Source: Mycoemilia scoparia (Eukaryota > Kickxellomycota > Kickxellomycetes > Kickxellales > Kickxellaceae). Taken from it: a stretch of 64,000 nt of DNA. Under the pieces are notes generated by a model. It did not search any database. It was not told where the DNA came from and saw only the letters and a program-made list of their open reading frames with translations. The stretch lies in assembly GCA_027575805.1 (NCBI GenBank), contig JANBPU010000010.1, positions 124,001 through 188,000 of the forward strand, written 5' to 3'. Positions 21,098-32,578 of this stretch are shown here, piece by piece (position 1 is the stretch's first letter; every line of letters begins with the position of its first letter). The translations under genes were made by a program, and so were the position numbers.

Positions 21098-22876
21098 ATG
21101 GCCCTATACTCACAAGTTCCTACGATTTCAATGAATACTGGTGACCAGGAGCCGGTCCTATACACATGCCTAACATGTCAAATTGCATTTTACTCAGCTG
21201 GAGAGCAGAGAGACCATTATCGCACAGACTGGCATAGATACAATCTTAAACGCAAAGTTGCAGGCCTCGGGCCTGTTTCAGCAGCAAGCTTCTCTGATAG
21301 AGCTGTCGCTCAGAAAGTTAAAGAGGAAGAGGATATATCAAAAAAGCAGTCCAACAACACTTGCGATGCTTGCCAGTAAGTAACAGAATTACCTGATGAC
21401 CCAATAATTGAGCCCGTAAATGATTTGGGTGATAATTTTTGAAGGATGAAAGTTTACTAGTAAAACTGGACATCCATTTGGCTGAGATTGCTGTCCCTAT
21501 AATCATTGGTCACCAAAATTCACTCTTCAAAAATTATGGCCCATTTAACAAAAATATCGAAATTAATTGTTTATTTAAAAAATACAGAAAATCATTCGGA
21601 TCAGAAAATGCATTCAATAACCATCTCAAGAGCCGCAAACACAAGGAGCTAGAAAAGAAGCTGGTAACAAGGATGCAGGAGGAAGCTAATAGACAAGGTA
21701 AGGTTGCGTGAGAATCAAAAGCGGCACCCTATACACAATTCGGAGATTCTTGGTATCTGCTCATTGGGCTAACAAGATCCACCGCACTATTTGTCCATAT
21801 GTTCTCACAAATTCACGCTGCACGACTCCATACTATAACATTTCTTTGATATCCTTTATGTAGCTGCGGAAGAAGAGGACGAAGACCAGACCCCAGAAGT
21901 CGTTGAGGTTAGACTAAGCGATGAGGAAGACAACAATACTGATGAGCAAAAGGAACAGGAGGCAAAATCAACACAGGGTTCGATGGATGTTGATGGTGAC
22001 GAGACATCAGAAAAACAGGAAGAACCTTCACTACTAATCAAGCGTACGAAAATTGAGCGTGAAATCAATAATAAGCTTAACCAAGCACAAAATGAGCAGC
22101 AAGTAATGGAGTTGATTGAGGAAAAGAGAAAGCGAATTCCACGGTTAGAGCTTGAGGAGTGCTTATTCTGCTCTCACGTAGCCAAGGACCTTGATGACAA
22201 TATTCAGCACATGTTTAAATCACATTCATTCTTTATACCAGATCTGGAATTTCTTGTTGACCTCGAGGGGCTTATTTGCTATTTGGGCGACAAGCTGCGT
22301 GTGGCTAATGTTTGTCTTTACTGCAACGGTCGAGGAAGAGGGCTTCAGAGCCTTGAAGCTGTGAGAACACACATGATTGACAAGGGTCACTGCAAGCTGG
22401 CCTACGAAACCGAGATCGATATTATGGAGCTCTCGGACTTTTACGACTTCAGTGCTTCCTATGCCGATGCTCATGAGCATGATCCTGATGAGGATATCGA
22501 TATGGAGGGCACAGGCAGCGGCGGAGGAATACAGCTGGCTGAGGACGGCACGGAGCTCGTTCTCCCATCAGGATCGCGGATTGGCCATCGATCGCTCAGA
22601 CACTACTACCGCCAGTACCTAAGACCTGTGAACGAGAAGGAGTCAGTGACGATTCATCGACTTTTGACCGACTATGCCGCCAATGAAGACGTGACTACCC
22701 AGGCTTTGATGGCACGACGCAATCGAGCCACCATACTTGCACAGCCTAAAGGAAGACAGGTTTGGAAAGATATGGCTGAATTTAAGGAGACCCGTCACCG
22801 CCAGCAGTTTGACGCACGCATGGGCGTCCGCTCCAACAACCTCCAGAGACATTTCCGCGCCGATAACCCAATTTAG
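21098..22876 (+). CDS. REI1: 60S ribosome biogenesis zinc-finger protein REI1/ZNF622
   Basis: 466 residues from exons 21098-21375, 21588-21697 and 21864-22876. REI1 proteins act in the cytoplasm in late 60S maturation, probing the exit tunnel and releasing Arx1. Zinc fingers are visible: YTCLTCQIAFYSAGEQRDH..DWHRYNLKRKVAGLGPV (first finger and family signature), NTCDACQKSFGSENAFNNH across intron 1, CLFCSH....HMFKSHSFFIPD and VCLYCNGRGRGLQSLEAVRTHM. GLICYLGDKL, LVLPSGSRIGHRSLRHYYRQ and the Arg-rich end (NNLQRHFRADNPI) are diagnostic. Intron 1 contains a MITE and still has intact splice signals. Confidence 0.95.
21424..21545 (+). mobile_element. MITE copy 3, inside REI1 intron 1
   Basis: About 120 bp with ends GGGTGATAATTTTTGAAGGA and CTCTTCAAAAATTATGGCCC in inverted orientation. 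The interior CTAGTAAAACTGGACATCCA matches copies 2 and 4. The intron around it keeps GTAAGT and a TACAG acceptor, so splicing should be unaffected. Confidence 0.88.
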
Positions 22877-25648
22877 ATTTATTCTTTGGAACTACTATTT
22901 TATCAATAACAAACCCTTTGTTGTGGTATGTGTTTTATTGACGCCGCCGCCCTGCAGTGGAAATGATACCAGACCTTTAGTGTCTTTAAATTAATTTTCC
23001 AAAACATTCAGCTAGGACAGCCTTGGACTGTGAAGCTACAAAAATTGCTGATGTTATTCCAAATAAATATGAGGTGGCAACAGGTGCAATGAGAGACAAA
23101 AGGCCAGTCTTTGGGGCCTCAGAGAGAACATCTTGTTTATGATGTGCAAGCTCAATACATTATATCGTGCTTTGAATAACAAACACAACAAACACATTTG
23201 TAATTTTATGGATTTGTGTGAGCTCGTGTTGCACAACATGCTTGGGGATTTGTCAATGGCTAGGAACTTGGGCAAACAAACACATGAGACCAGGCGTATT
23301 AGCTGGAAAGCAACATAAATATATATCCAGCGCTTCACAGTGCCATTCTTTGTGCGGGCAAATGGGGTTTACTTGGCTAAGCCAAGCCGTAATGTTCACT
23401 ATCGTCACTCCACTATAAGCAAGACAGTGCGCAAGAAGAGGAGAGCGGTGTTTCTGGGTGGATGGTCTGTTTCGTGACAAACGGCTTATTATGGACCAAC
23501 AGTCTGTAGTGCTATGCAGCCATGTACTGGGCTGAATTTATTGGGGATTGCGTGTATCAAAACTCAGGCCGAAGCCATCAATCTTTTTACCGCCTGTCCC
23601 TTCGCCCTCCGATCTACATCTTGCAACACTGTGCCTGCTGTGCCTCTGATCCAAGGGCCCATTGCAGGGTAACCTATTTTCCGGCATTGTATGAAGTGAT
23701 GGTGTGCTCGAATGGCGATGTAGATTAAGCCCAGGACATACGAGCTGCTGCTACGAGAGACAGATAACCAACCAATTCCTGGATGCATGCTTGCAGCTTC
23801 TCAGCAATTTGGCACTTGTTACTGGTGAGGCTGCAATGTTCGCAGTATGGCTGGGGAAAAGATGCATGTGCATAACCATGTGTGCACATGAGTGTTCCAG
23901 CTCAATACCTCCCATCATTTCCTTTAGAGTGGAGCTCATAATCACTGGGCACCTTGGGCTATTAACAAAATGCCATGCAGTGTGATTTGAACTTCAAAAT
24001 TTAAATTTGTATGGCATGGGAGAATGATCATGTGGAACGCCAAAATATACTTCGGGAAAACTACAACAAAAGCGGTACATTTGACATCTAACCTGGGCGC
24101 ATCTTGGAAACAGATTTATGTAAAGGAGGTGCATCCAGAGATCCTGGGGCTATGCTTGGAACTAGAAAAGCCATTTGGCGATAAATTTACATAAATTTAA
24201 GGCCCAATGCAAACAGATAATGCATGGAGTAGTAACTTGCAATGTCAGTGCATCGCAAATCTAATAAAGTCCACATTCAGCTGCCCACAAAGAATGCCAT
24301 TAGGTACATGCCAAAGCGGGGTACCAGACGCTGCTCTGCAGTTCACAAGGAGAGCAGTGCCATGGTGTTTTCTGTCGGGAAAATGCATGAGCCTTTGGCA
24401 TGCAAGAGACTCGGGAAACTGGCGAGGACAAACGATGAGATTTACACTGGGCTTTGACCTCAAGTTAGCGTCTTGAAACACCTGGCTTCGACGGCGTGAT
24501 AACAAAAGAGCGGACTTACATTCATCTTGTTTTAGATCACTGTTGTGCTTGTGAACCTCAGCCCACACTGGAATAAATTCGATCTCTTGACAAGGAGTTG
24601 ACAATCACGGTTAATTGGGTCGCACATATAATACAGGTATCTTTGGATGCAGTGCTTGCAAAAGTGCCCAGAGGCTGTTCTTCTGCCCGTGGATGGCCCC
24701 TCCACCTTTCTTGGCTTCTTATACCATGCTCCTTGGCCTCTGGTGGCAGGCAAACAACATATCCGTGGATATTGCACACATACATGCTGATGAGAGCTAC
24801 AGACGCCTGCTGTGGCCCGGGTGGTGGTGGTGGTGGCAAGATGAGATGCCTCCCGCCAAAACTTGAGGACGCAGTGAGGCTTAGCCCAGAACAGCACACA
24901 AACTGCCAATTTCCAGGCATTTAGCTGGGCAGCTAATGTTGTTTACCTGGCCATGTCAGCAAAGCCAGGAGCACATTTGACAAATGCAGCCAAACAATGG
25001 GCGGCTGAAATGGAGCAAGTTGTATGGTTCCTTTTTTGAGATGTTTTTAAATATCCTTGTGCAATGGCTGACTGTCTGCAATAATGTATGTTGAAATGTA
25101 TCGCATCCCTTTTGGGCTCGCACCCAGCCTCCAACATGGTCGATTTTCATGACTTTTATGTGGCAGTCTTCTAGACTATGGACTTTCTTTGTACTACTGG
25201 CAACATCTTTATTGTCAGCTTGTCTCCCTAAAAACTTTTATAGCGCTCTTTGGCCTGCATGGCATTTAGATTCCCCCCTCTCTTTATTCTAGTTCGTCCT
25301 CCCCATATCCTCTTCTATTGGTTTTTCTACTTTCAACACCTTTGTTTCTGTAAGTGCGCGTTTAGCAGGGCAAGCCTACCTACCAGCAACAAGAGGGACT
25401 TGCTGACATTAAATAAAGCGAGCCTCACAAGAGAGAAGCAACATTCGGGATAGTTGTTAGCGCCTGGCATAAAGGAACTAGAGATACACTTTTGTCTCTA
25501 ACCCCACCACCTGCAAACACCATTGCCAAGGCCTTATTATTCATATACAGTTAGGGCAGCTAGAATTGGGCAAACGTATACGGCCCAAGCATCGATCTCA
25601 GCCTTATAAACTAGGATATAGCCCGTACCCCCTGCCAGAGTTATTGCC
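22877..25648. other. 2.8-kb stretch with no recognisable gene
   Basis: Open frames here are short, overlap on both strands and match no family I know. The base composition is more GC-rich than other intergenic DNA, and a TGG run lies at 24822-24836. A TATAAA at 25605-25610 lies 44 bp before the arrestin ATG. It could hold long regulatory DNA, a noncoding transcript or an eroded element. Confidence 0.4.
25605..25610 (+). promoter_or_regulatory. TATA box of arrestin-like gene
   Basis: TATAAA 39 bp before the ATG at 25649; it would give a very short leader. Confidence 0.45.
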
Positions 25649-27424
25649 ATGAGTGATCAGGTGCATTTTGAGATCTGCTTCCCATCACATTTCTCTAAAG
25701 TGCCCTCCTGCCGCCCAGGATCGTCCCTTGCTGGCACGGTTGTCCTTAGGGTGAACAGCCCACTTGCTGCATCATATTTGTCTCTCGAATTCCTAGGGGT
25801 GGAGCGTGTGAGATGCAACCCGGTATCTGGAAACGGCGAGCCTTCATCCAGGTTTTCCAAAACTACACTCAAGCCATCCGACTATATGACCAAAGAGTTT
25901 TATCGTAAAGAGCTCATCCTCTGGGGCGACAACAAGAAGCAAGAAACTAATATTCTCGGGTGCGATGACTCCCATCGGTTCCATTTTTCGTTCACCATGC
26001 CACTAGTAAATTATCCTACACCAAGAGATGTAAGTTTTCTCCGAGATTCATGGGGTTTCTGTGTTTATGTTTTGTGAGCCTCTCTCTCTCTCTTTGTGTG
26101 TACTACAGGCAAACCGAGAGCTAATGATTATGTGATATCCATTTTTGAATTGTAGACGCCAGATATAGAAATACTTTACACACTGCAGGCAAAACTGTAT
26201 TCGCAAGTCTCTAGCGAAAATAAGAAGGAAAAACTGTTCAAGGCTATTCACACCACTCCAGCTAGACACCTTTTCTTCAGGCCTGTCGTCCACTATGATG
26301 CCAACGACGAGTTTGTGATGCCCCGCCCCTACGAGTCGACGGTCATGCTTAGGGATGTTGACAGCGGAACCAACAAGCACGGCGTCAAGCTACATATAAT
26401 CCAGTGCCACAGTGCCTTCACGCCGGGCGAGCATGTTGAGCTACTGCTCCTCATCCCTGGAAGCCGGGCAATTCGCAGCGCTTCATACCAATTCAAAGAA
26501 AATATTCGTTGCCGGAAATCATCAGCCCCAGTGATCGACGAGAATGAGGTCCCAACACTATGGAAATACTCGCGTGACTTCAAGACGTTTGCCAGCATAA
26601 CCTTTACTCGGCTAGACAAATCCAACCTGACCCAGGAGCTTGGTTTCCTTGGCAGATTCATGTTCACCAGCCTTTCATCTCTGCCTCCATGCCTTAACAC
26701 CAGCCTTGCAGCGGCAGCAGCAGCAAACACCGCATCATCCTCGAGCGCAATGCCATCCCCCATAGAGCCCAACACAGCCACGACTGTGGCAAGCGAAAGC
26801 ATATCCGAGGACGTCATGTCTGCCAGCTCGCCAATATATGGGGCCGGATCTATTCAGCGCCGGGAATCGCGGGGCTCTTTGGCCAGCTTCCGGGCACGAT
26901 ACGAGCAGCTTCCAGTTGTCCCGGTGCCATTAGGCCATCTATTGTCCAAAGATTCGTTCAGATTTGCTCGTATCCGCTTCATTATGCCACAGCTCGAAAG
27001 CATATGCCCAGTTTCGAGCGTATTCCTTGATTTTGAATATTCCATGCAAATAAACGTTACGGTGGCAACGAGCTTTGGTGGGAACCGCCGCCTGGTTGGC
27101 GATTTCCCCATAAACATTGCAACAACCCGGACATTCAGTCGCGACAAGCTACTGGATGCCCCAAGCAACCGCAGCTACCGAGACTCATACTCATCCCTCA
27201 ACCTCCGCCTCAACAGCATATCTGACAATGCCAGCAGGGTGTCTTCGTCGCCAACACTTTCTGACACCCATGTCGGAACGGCGGAGTCGATAGCAGAATC
27301 CAAGATGCCAAATTTGTCGGCCTTCTGTGAAAACTACCCGACAGTTCAATCCTTTATTCAGCAAGGACAGCGCATACCCTCCCCGTTGTTTGAAGCCGTA
27401 AACATAAAGGCTAACGGGAACTAA
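25649..27424 (+). CDS. Alpha-arrestin-like protein
   Basis: 549 residues from exons 25649-26029 and 26156-27424. Residues ~1-180 form an arrestin-N-like beta sandwich: CRPGSSLAGTVVLRVNSPLA, LSLEFLGVERVRC, and FHFSFTMPLVNYPTP with the Pro-rich turn usual in arrestin folds. Residues ~200-430 look like an arrestin-C half (VKLHIIQCHSAFTPGEHVEL, ASYQFKENIRC, FARIRFIMPQLESICPVSS, LDFEYSMQINVTVATSFG). The Ala/Ser-rich insert near ~320-360 and the Ser-rich tail appear disordered. Such proteins commonly recruit Rsp5/Nedd4 ligases to membrane cargo, but no PPxY motif was found. The family is fairly certain; the cargo is unknown. Confidence 0.78.
26076..26099. repeat. (CT)n/(TG)n microsatellite in arrestin intron
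   Basis: Short CT run followed by TGTGTG in the single intron of the arrestin-like gene. Confidence 0.85.
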
Positions 27425-28552
27425 AATAGAAAACAAAAAAGACTGTGTAAACGCACATGATACGCCGATGCCTGCCGCCTGCCTGCCTGTCTGGTAATGT
27501 GAGATACAGGAGATTTGAAACACCATTTCAGTGCTCTATACATGCATTTCTAAACACTACCACTGTTACAACTACACAACTAATACTATTTCTGCTCATG
27601 TATGGCGGCTTGCAGTCAATATTTGGTATATTTTCAACAATTGCACTATTCATGGCATCGATTACATCTCCTTCCTTTAAAAGTCATCCGCCCACAGAAT
27701 ATTTTGTGTTCTCCGCTCATTATTTACGCCATTGTTGTCGATATATATTGTCTTTTGTTATTGTTATTTTAGTATTCATAATTCTCGAAAACAGAAGATT
27801 GTGGTGTGGGCACCACCACTACTCTCTTTCTCACTCTCACTTTCTGTTATTACACTCGTGCTCTTTCTTGGTACCATTCTTACTATATATGAAATATCAG
27901 TTACTTGCTGATCCACCACGTATGTGTTATGTATAATAAGCTATTTTGTTTAACTTGACAAAAACTCTTTCATTTTCCACCATATCATTTACAGTTTAGT
28001 TAGTTTACTCATTCCCAATAATTCATTGATATTAAAAGCAGACGATCATCACAGGAACCATTGGTTTTTGATACTACCGCATACATACCTCATTAATGTA
28101 TACATACCTCTACCAAGGCCGTCGTCTATCACAACACTAATCCCCAGATATTCTTTCCAAGAACATTTTACAGCTTTGTCTTTTCTAAATAATATATAAA
28201 TATTTCTAGTTTAAAACCCCAAGCTTTGTTGCCACCTTTATTAGTTGATTGGAAAGCTGTACTACAATAGTATAGATAGAGCCAATACAATATTTTGTAA
28301 ACATCCTGCTGCTAAGCACATTGTTGTTTCTCAATAAAAAATGGCTGAGTTGAAAATATGCAAATTTCTTTGAGTTTTATGCTATTTCTGTGCAAGATAA
28401 ATTAATAAAATGGATTGGTTTGCTACACACACACACACACGCACGCACAAATCTGATCATAATAAAATAATAGAAAAAACATCGAAAACCAGTTCGAGAA
28501 CCATTGATTTTGTGGTCATCATTTTCGATCGATTGTTGTTTGCTCTATGGCG
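27425..28552. other. Arrestin 3' flank, no gene seen
   Basis: AT-rich sequence with a CA microsatellite at 28425-28448. The open frame at 27457-27936 shows no protein features. Confidence 0.4.
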
Positions 28553-28687
28553 GGCTCCTCCCCATCAAAAGGGAACCAGCCTGAGCTCCAATGCATCCAG
28601 CAAATTTTGCTCCAAAAGCCATACATTTTAGGCTGCTATTGGTAAGACTATTCCGGTGCAATTTCAAAGGAGACTGCTCTGCCATAC
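28553..28687 (-). repeat. SINE-like repeat B copy next to MITE 5
   Basis: Shares CATCAAAAGGGAACCAG, TTTTAGGCTGCTATTGGTAA and TTTCAAAGGAGACTGCTCTG with the other B copies. The minus strand starts GTATGGCAGAGCAGTC (A-box match). Confidence 0.65.
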
Positions 28688-28808
28688 AAGCGATTATTTT
28701 TGAAGAGCTAAAGGCAGGCAATAAATGGTAATGTAGACTGGCAAATATGCAAGTTGAAACTGGTCTACTAGTAAAAATCGGGCCTTCAAGAATAACTACT
28801 ACCCATAT
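28688..28808 (-). mobile_element. Diverged MITE copy 5
   Basis: Starts GATTATTTTTGAAGAG and ends AACTACTACCCATAT, with CTACTAGTAAAAATCG inside. It reads as a diverged, reversed copy of the 120-bp MITE and abuts repeat B on its left. Confidence 0.55.
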
Positions 28809-30180
28809 AGACATCTGTCTTACCATGTTCAAGCTCTAATGGCTTTAACATTATCCCACACTTCTGGAGCCCTTTTTTTATATAATACTAGTTTTCTGTT
28901 TATTACGAGATGAGAGGGTTGCCCAGTAAATAAATAAAGAAATGATTAATCATACCAAAATTTCTGGATTTGAGTGACATCATTATATTTTTACATACTC
29001 TCGGTTTTTTGGTGCTACCACGCCAGCTTTTGTATCCAATTGTCTCTAATTTTACAAATAAAAAAAAAAGAAAACTTGTGCGATTCTTTGCACTGTGCTT
29101 TTGTTTGAGGGACGAAGGAAGCGTCAAAGTATTGTGTCCAAAGAACAAAAGCATGAAAGCCTTTAAGGCACTACATGGCTTAATGCTAGATAAAGATTTT
29201 AAAAAACATGTCTTAAAGGAAGCCAAGCAGAGAATATATTTATAGAGATTTTGGTAGTTCCTTCTCAAAGCAAGGAGAGAGAGAGAGAGAGAGAGTAAAG
29301 CTTTTCGACTGTGCTATTCTTTTAGTACTGACCCCACTTTGCTACAGTGTTTAATGGAGCCTGGTCACAGTTAATACCTCAGTGAACGATACTATCAAGA
29401 CATCAATGGGGCTAAACAGGTTATCGCACAGAAGATGCATTGGTGGAGCATTATGACGAATGCTGATCTGCGGCACGCCTCCTCTTCACAGATATCAACA
29501 TTATGTTTTTGGATGTCCACTGTTGGGGTGACTTAATTGGCCACAAATACAAGGGGCTCTTAATCGAAAGGAACATGGGCAAACTATGCCAGACAGAAAA
29601 AGCAATGTACTAGTACTTGCTAGAAAAAGAACACATCAGTTAGAGGCAGAGGCTGCTTGTTGTATTGGGAATTTCATGTGGATGACTGACAAAAGTAGGC
29701 ACGAGCAGAATGTCGTAATGGGACACATGATTGAGCCCTGTGTAGTTGTGTGATGGTTTTCCTGTCTGTCTGTCTCTCTCTCTCTCTCGTCTTTTGTCTT
29801 GATCGCAAATGGGGTGTTGGTGTGTATCTTTTCAGTAGGCACTAGAAGCCACACTTTTTGCCACCGCAAAGAATAATAGCAACAGCCCTAAAGTTCCAGG
29901 AAGACCAGACCAGAACCAAGCCAACATTCCCTGGTTACAGCTGTAACTTTGGGTTATCAATTTGTGTTGGTACCAACAACCAATGCTTTGTTGACAGCAC
30001 AAAATTTGCCATAATCCCGGGCAGGATAAGAAAACTTCTTTGGGCTTCACAAATGGTTGGCTATAACAGATAAGCCATAAATATCAACAAGTATGCAATC
30101 TGGATTTGAAGATGTACATGCCATATTGTGTCTTTATTGTCGTGACTCTCCATGTTTTATAACTTATATATGACCTACTA
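28809..30180. other. Intergenic, no gene supported
   Basis: Contains a GA microsatellite (29275-29295) and a TC run (29770-29788). A 91-codon open frame at 28970-29245 (+) ending KDFKKHVLKEAKQRIYL has no recognised family. Confidence 0.4.
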
Positions 30181-30270
30181 TTGAAAATACTCGAAATAGT
30201 GCGCGCGTGCCGTAAGTCAACGTTGGGCGTGTGGTATACTTACACATACACGTACATTCTTTATTTTGCA

Positions 30271-30588
30271 GACATTATACCAACGGCCTGGATCCGCCGC
30301 CATATTCGTTTGCTGCTGAAACGTACACTCGAGAGTGCATGTGTCTTTCGGAGTATTATTTCTATTCCAGGACTGGGTGCCGAAATCATCGGTTTTGTCT
30401 ATTATTTAGTCCTGTCGATTTGCGCTTGGACCACCGCCAGCTCCCAAGCCTTTTTGTTCGGGTATCACCCTGAGGTTGATTTATTAGCCAAGGGTATTGT
30501 CTGCCCAAACTTCAGAGTCTTGAGCAGTCGTCTTTGGCGTTATTGGATGACTTGGCTCTATGCCCTCGCAGTCATTGGAGGGTTAGCA
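30271..30588 (+). other. Possible upstream coding exon joined in frame to the epimerase
   Basis: A 318-bp fully open stretch bounded by TTTTGCAG on the left and GCA|GTAAGT on the right. It encodes two hydrophobic segments (GLGAEIIGFVYYLVLSICAW and TWLYALAVIGGLA). Splicing 30588 to 30758 joins it in frame to LLSLLRYKSAWQSIA and then to the epimerase Met at 30806. No upstream ATG in frame was found except at 30547, which would give a 31-residue membrane-anchor extension. The context is suggestive, but this could be chance. Confidence 0.3.
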
Positions 30589-30805
30589 GTAAGTAAAACC
30601 GTGCTTTGAGACAGTTGTGTGGTTTGGTCAGCATGCCTTTAAGTCCATTCCCGCCATTAAACAACCACACACACGCACACACACGCACACGTTGGAGCCA
30701 CTTGTAAGAACCTCCCAAACAACTGACAATCTCTATTCTCTATTCTCTTTCTTTTAGCTTTTATCCCTTTTAAGATACAAAAGTGCTTGGCAGTCTATAG
30801 CAACA

Positions 30806-31846
30806 ATGACTTCTGCAGATAATTACATCTTGGTCACAGGGGGTGCTGGGTATATCGGTTCCCACACTATTCTGGTGCTTTTGAATGCTGGGTACAAAGT
30901 GGTTGCTGTGGATAACCTGAGCAACAGCAGCCGAGAGTCTCTAAACCGCGCTGCAAGGCTATCAAATGTTGAGGGCGAAGTACCATTCCACCAAATAGAT
31001 CTGCAGGATGTCCAAAGCCTGCGCAAAGTTTTCCAAAAATACAGCATTAAGGGGGTTATTCATTTTGCTGCCCTCAAATCCGTGGGCGAATCTGTCGAAA
31101 AGCCCCTCCTGTATTACCGCAACAATATTACCGGAACTCTCAACCTCCTCGATGTCATGGTGGAGTTTGGAGTCAAAGACATTGTGTTCTCGTCTTCCGC
31201 AACTGTATACAAGGCCGACCCCAAGAATCGTCCTCTCAAAGAGGACTGCGATCTCGGGTGCATCAACCCATACGGGCGTACAAAATACTTTATGGAAAGC
31301 ATCATAAAGGATGTTGTTGATTCCCAAGAGGGATGGAACGCAATCATGCTTCGCTACTTTAACCCCACTGGAGCACATCCCTCCGGAGACATGGGCGAGG
31401 ATCCTCAGGAGATTCCAAACAATCTTATGCCGTACGTCTCACAAGTAGCCATTGGAAAGCTAGAGAAGGTTCATGTATTTGGAAATGACTACGACACCAT
31501 CGATGGTACCGGCGTGCGGGACTATATCCACGTAATGGATTTGGCTGAAGGACACCTTGCTGCCCTAAAGAAGCTCGGCGAGAAAAAGTGCGGCTTTGAT
31601 GTGTATAATCTGGGGTCTGGTACTGGATATTCAGTATTAGAAATGATAAGGGCCATGAGCAAGGCCTGTGGCCACGACATTCCATATATCTTTGATAAAA
31701 GACGCCCCGGTGATCTTGGAACTGTTGTTTGCGACCCATCCAAGTCTGAGGCCGAGCTTGGCTTTAAAGTTAAACACGGGCTTGAAGAAATGTGCGCTGA
31801 CCTTTGGAGATGGCAGTCCAATTACCCTAATGGATATAACGACTAG
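30806..31846 (+). CDS. GALE: UDP-glucose 4-epimerase
   Basis: 346-residue epimerase interconverting UDP-galactose and UDP-glucose in the Leloir pathway, with tightly bound NAD. Landmarks: the Rossmann glycine loop VTGGAGYIGSH at residues ~7-17, VAVDNLSNS, FAALKSVGESV, SSSATVY (catalytic Ser/Thr) and YGRTKYFME with the YxxxK pair, then LRYFNPTGAHPSG, DGTGVRDYIHVMDLA and NLGSGTGYSVLEM. It ends after the epimerase domain, with no C-terminal mutarotase domain of the kind fused in budding-yeast Gal10. The Met at 30806 is standard for the family. An in-frame upstream exon could add a membrane anchor (see 30271-30588). Confidence 0.96.
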   Translation: MTSADNYILVTGGAGYIGSHTILVLLNAGYKVVAVDNLSNSSRESLNRAARLSNVEGEVPFHQIDLQDVQSLRKVFQKYSIKGVIHFAALKSVGESVEKPLLYYRNNITGTLNLLDVMVEFGVKDIVFSSSATVYKADPKNRPLKEDCDLGCINPYGRTKYFMESIIKDVVDSQEGWNAIMLRYFNPTGAHPSGDMGEDPQEIPNNLMPYVSQVAIGKLEKVHVFGNDYDTIDGTGVRDYIHVMDLAEGHLAALKKLGEKKCGFDVYNLGSGTGYSVLEMIRAMSKACGHDIPYIFDKRRPGDLGTVVCDPSKSEAELGFKVKHGLEEMCADLWRWQSNYPNGYND

Positions 31847-32578
31847 ACGACTCCTGGCCGCCCCCCCCCTTCTCAATCTTCTTGTGCCATATTGACCCTC
31901 AACCCATCATTTCAAATTCATCTTGACATATCCAATTCACTCTCCCTATTTCTCTTCCATTCTAATCTTTATCTCATAGTGGCACTGCATCCTATAACAA
32001 TAGCAGCTGACTCTATAATAATATCAATATCCTTCCATTTTGTACATTTTTTCTTAAAGTAGGTTATTATGTCATGTTTACCTTATCCTTACGTCATGAC
32101 ATGACTGCATTACTTTTTTTCTGTTCAACCTTTTTAGATCAATTTTCGTTTTTTAACAATACAAAGCCAAACCAACAACAATTGTTTTAATGCATTTAAC
32201 AGTTTTGAATCAATATCATTTTGAAATAAAGATCAAGGCAATCACTCCATGATAGCTTAGTACTACAAGCCTTTAATTAGAAGAAGCTATACTTATAAAG
32301 GGGATTTTTCACACATTAGAACATTGTCAAGACGTCACTTGGGATCAAGTATGAAGTAGGCATAATCGAACCCTCACCATATTTTGCCCTAATAACTAGC
32401 CATTTCATGTCCAATTCTTGGGAACTCACCATCTTTGTCCAAGATCTTATGAACTCCGGCTTTTTGTTTATTTAATGCAGATGAACCGTAAAGTGTGTGT
32501 TGTAGTGGTTTCATTTTGAACATGTTTGTGAATCCATTATAAAAAATAACTGTTGAGAAAAAATAAAGTTGGAAATTG
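31847..32578. other. Convergent 3' region between epimerase and SEC26
   Basis: AT-rich, with a short self-complementary stretch around 32090-32106 (CGTCATGACATGACTG). No gene was seen. Confidence 0.45.

Noticed and set aside
24245..24924. Overlapping frames of 108-125 codons on both strands
   Set aside because: Several frames are open at once, as expected from GC-richer random sequence.
28970..29245. 91-codon frame ending KDFKKHVLKEAKQRIYL
   Set aside because: No family, no promoter or splice context, and repeats next to it; not enough to call a gene.
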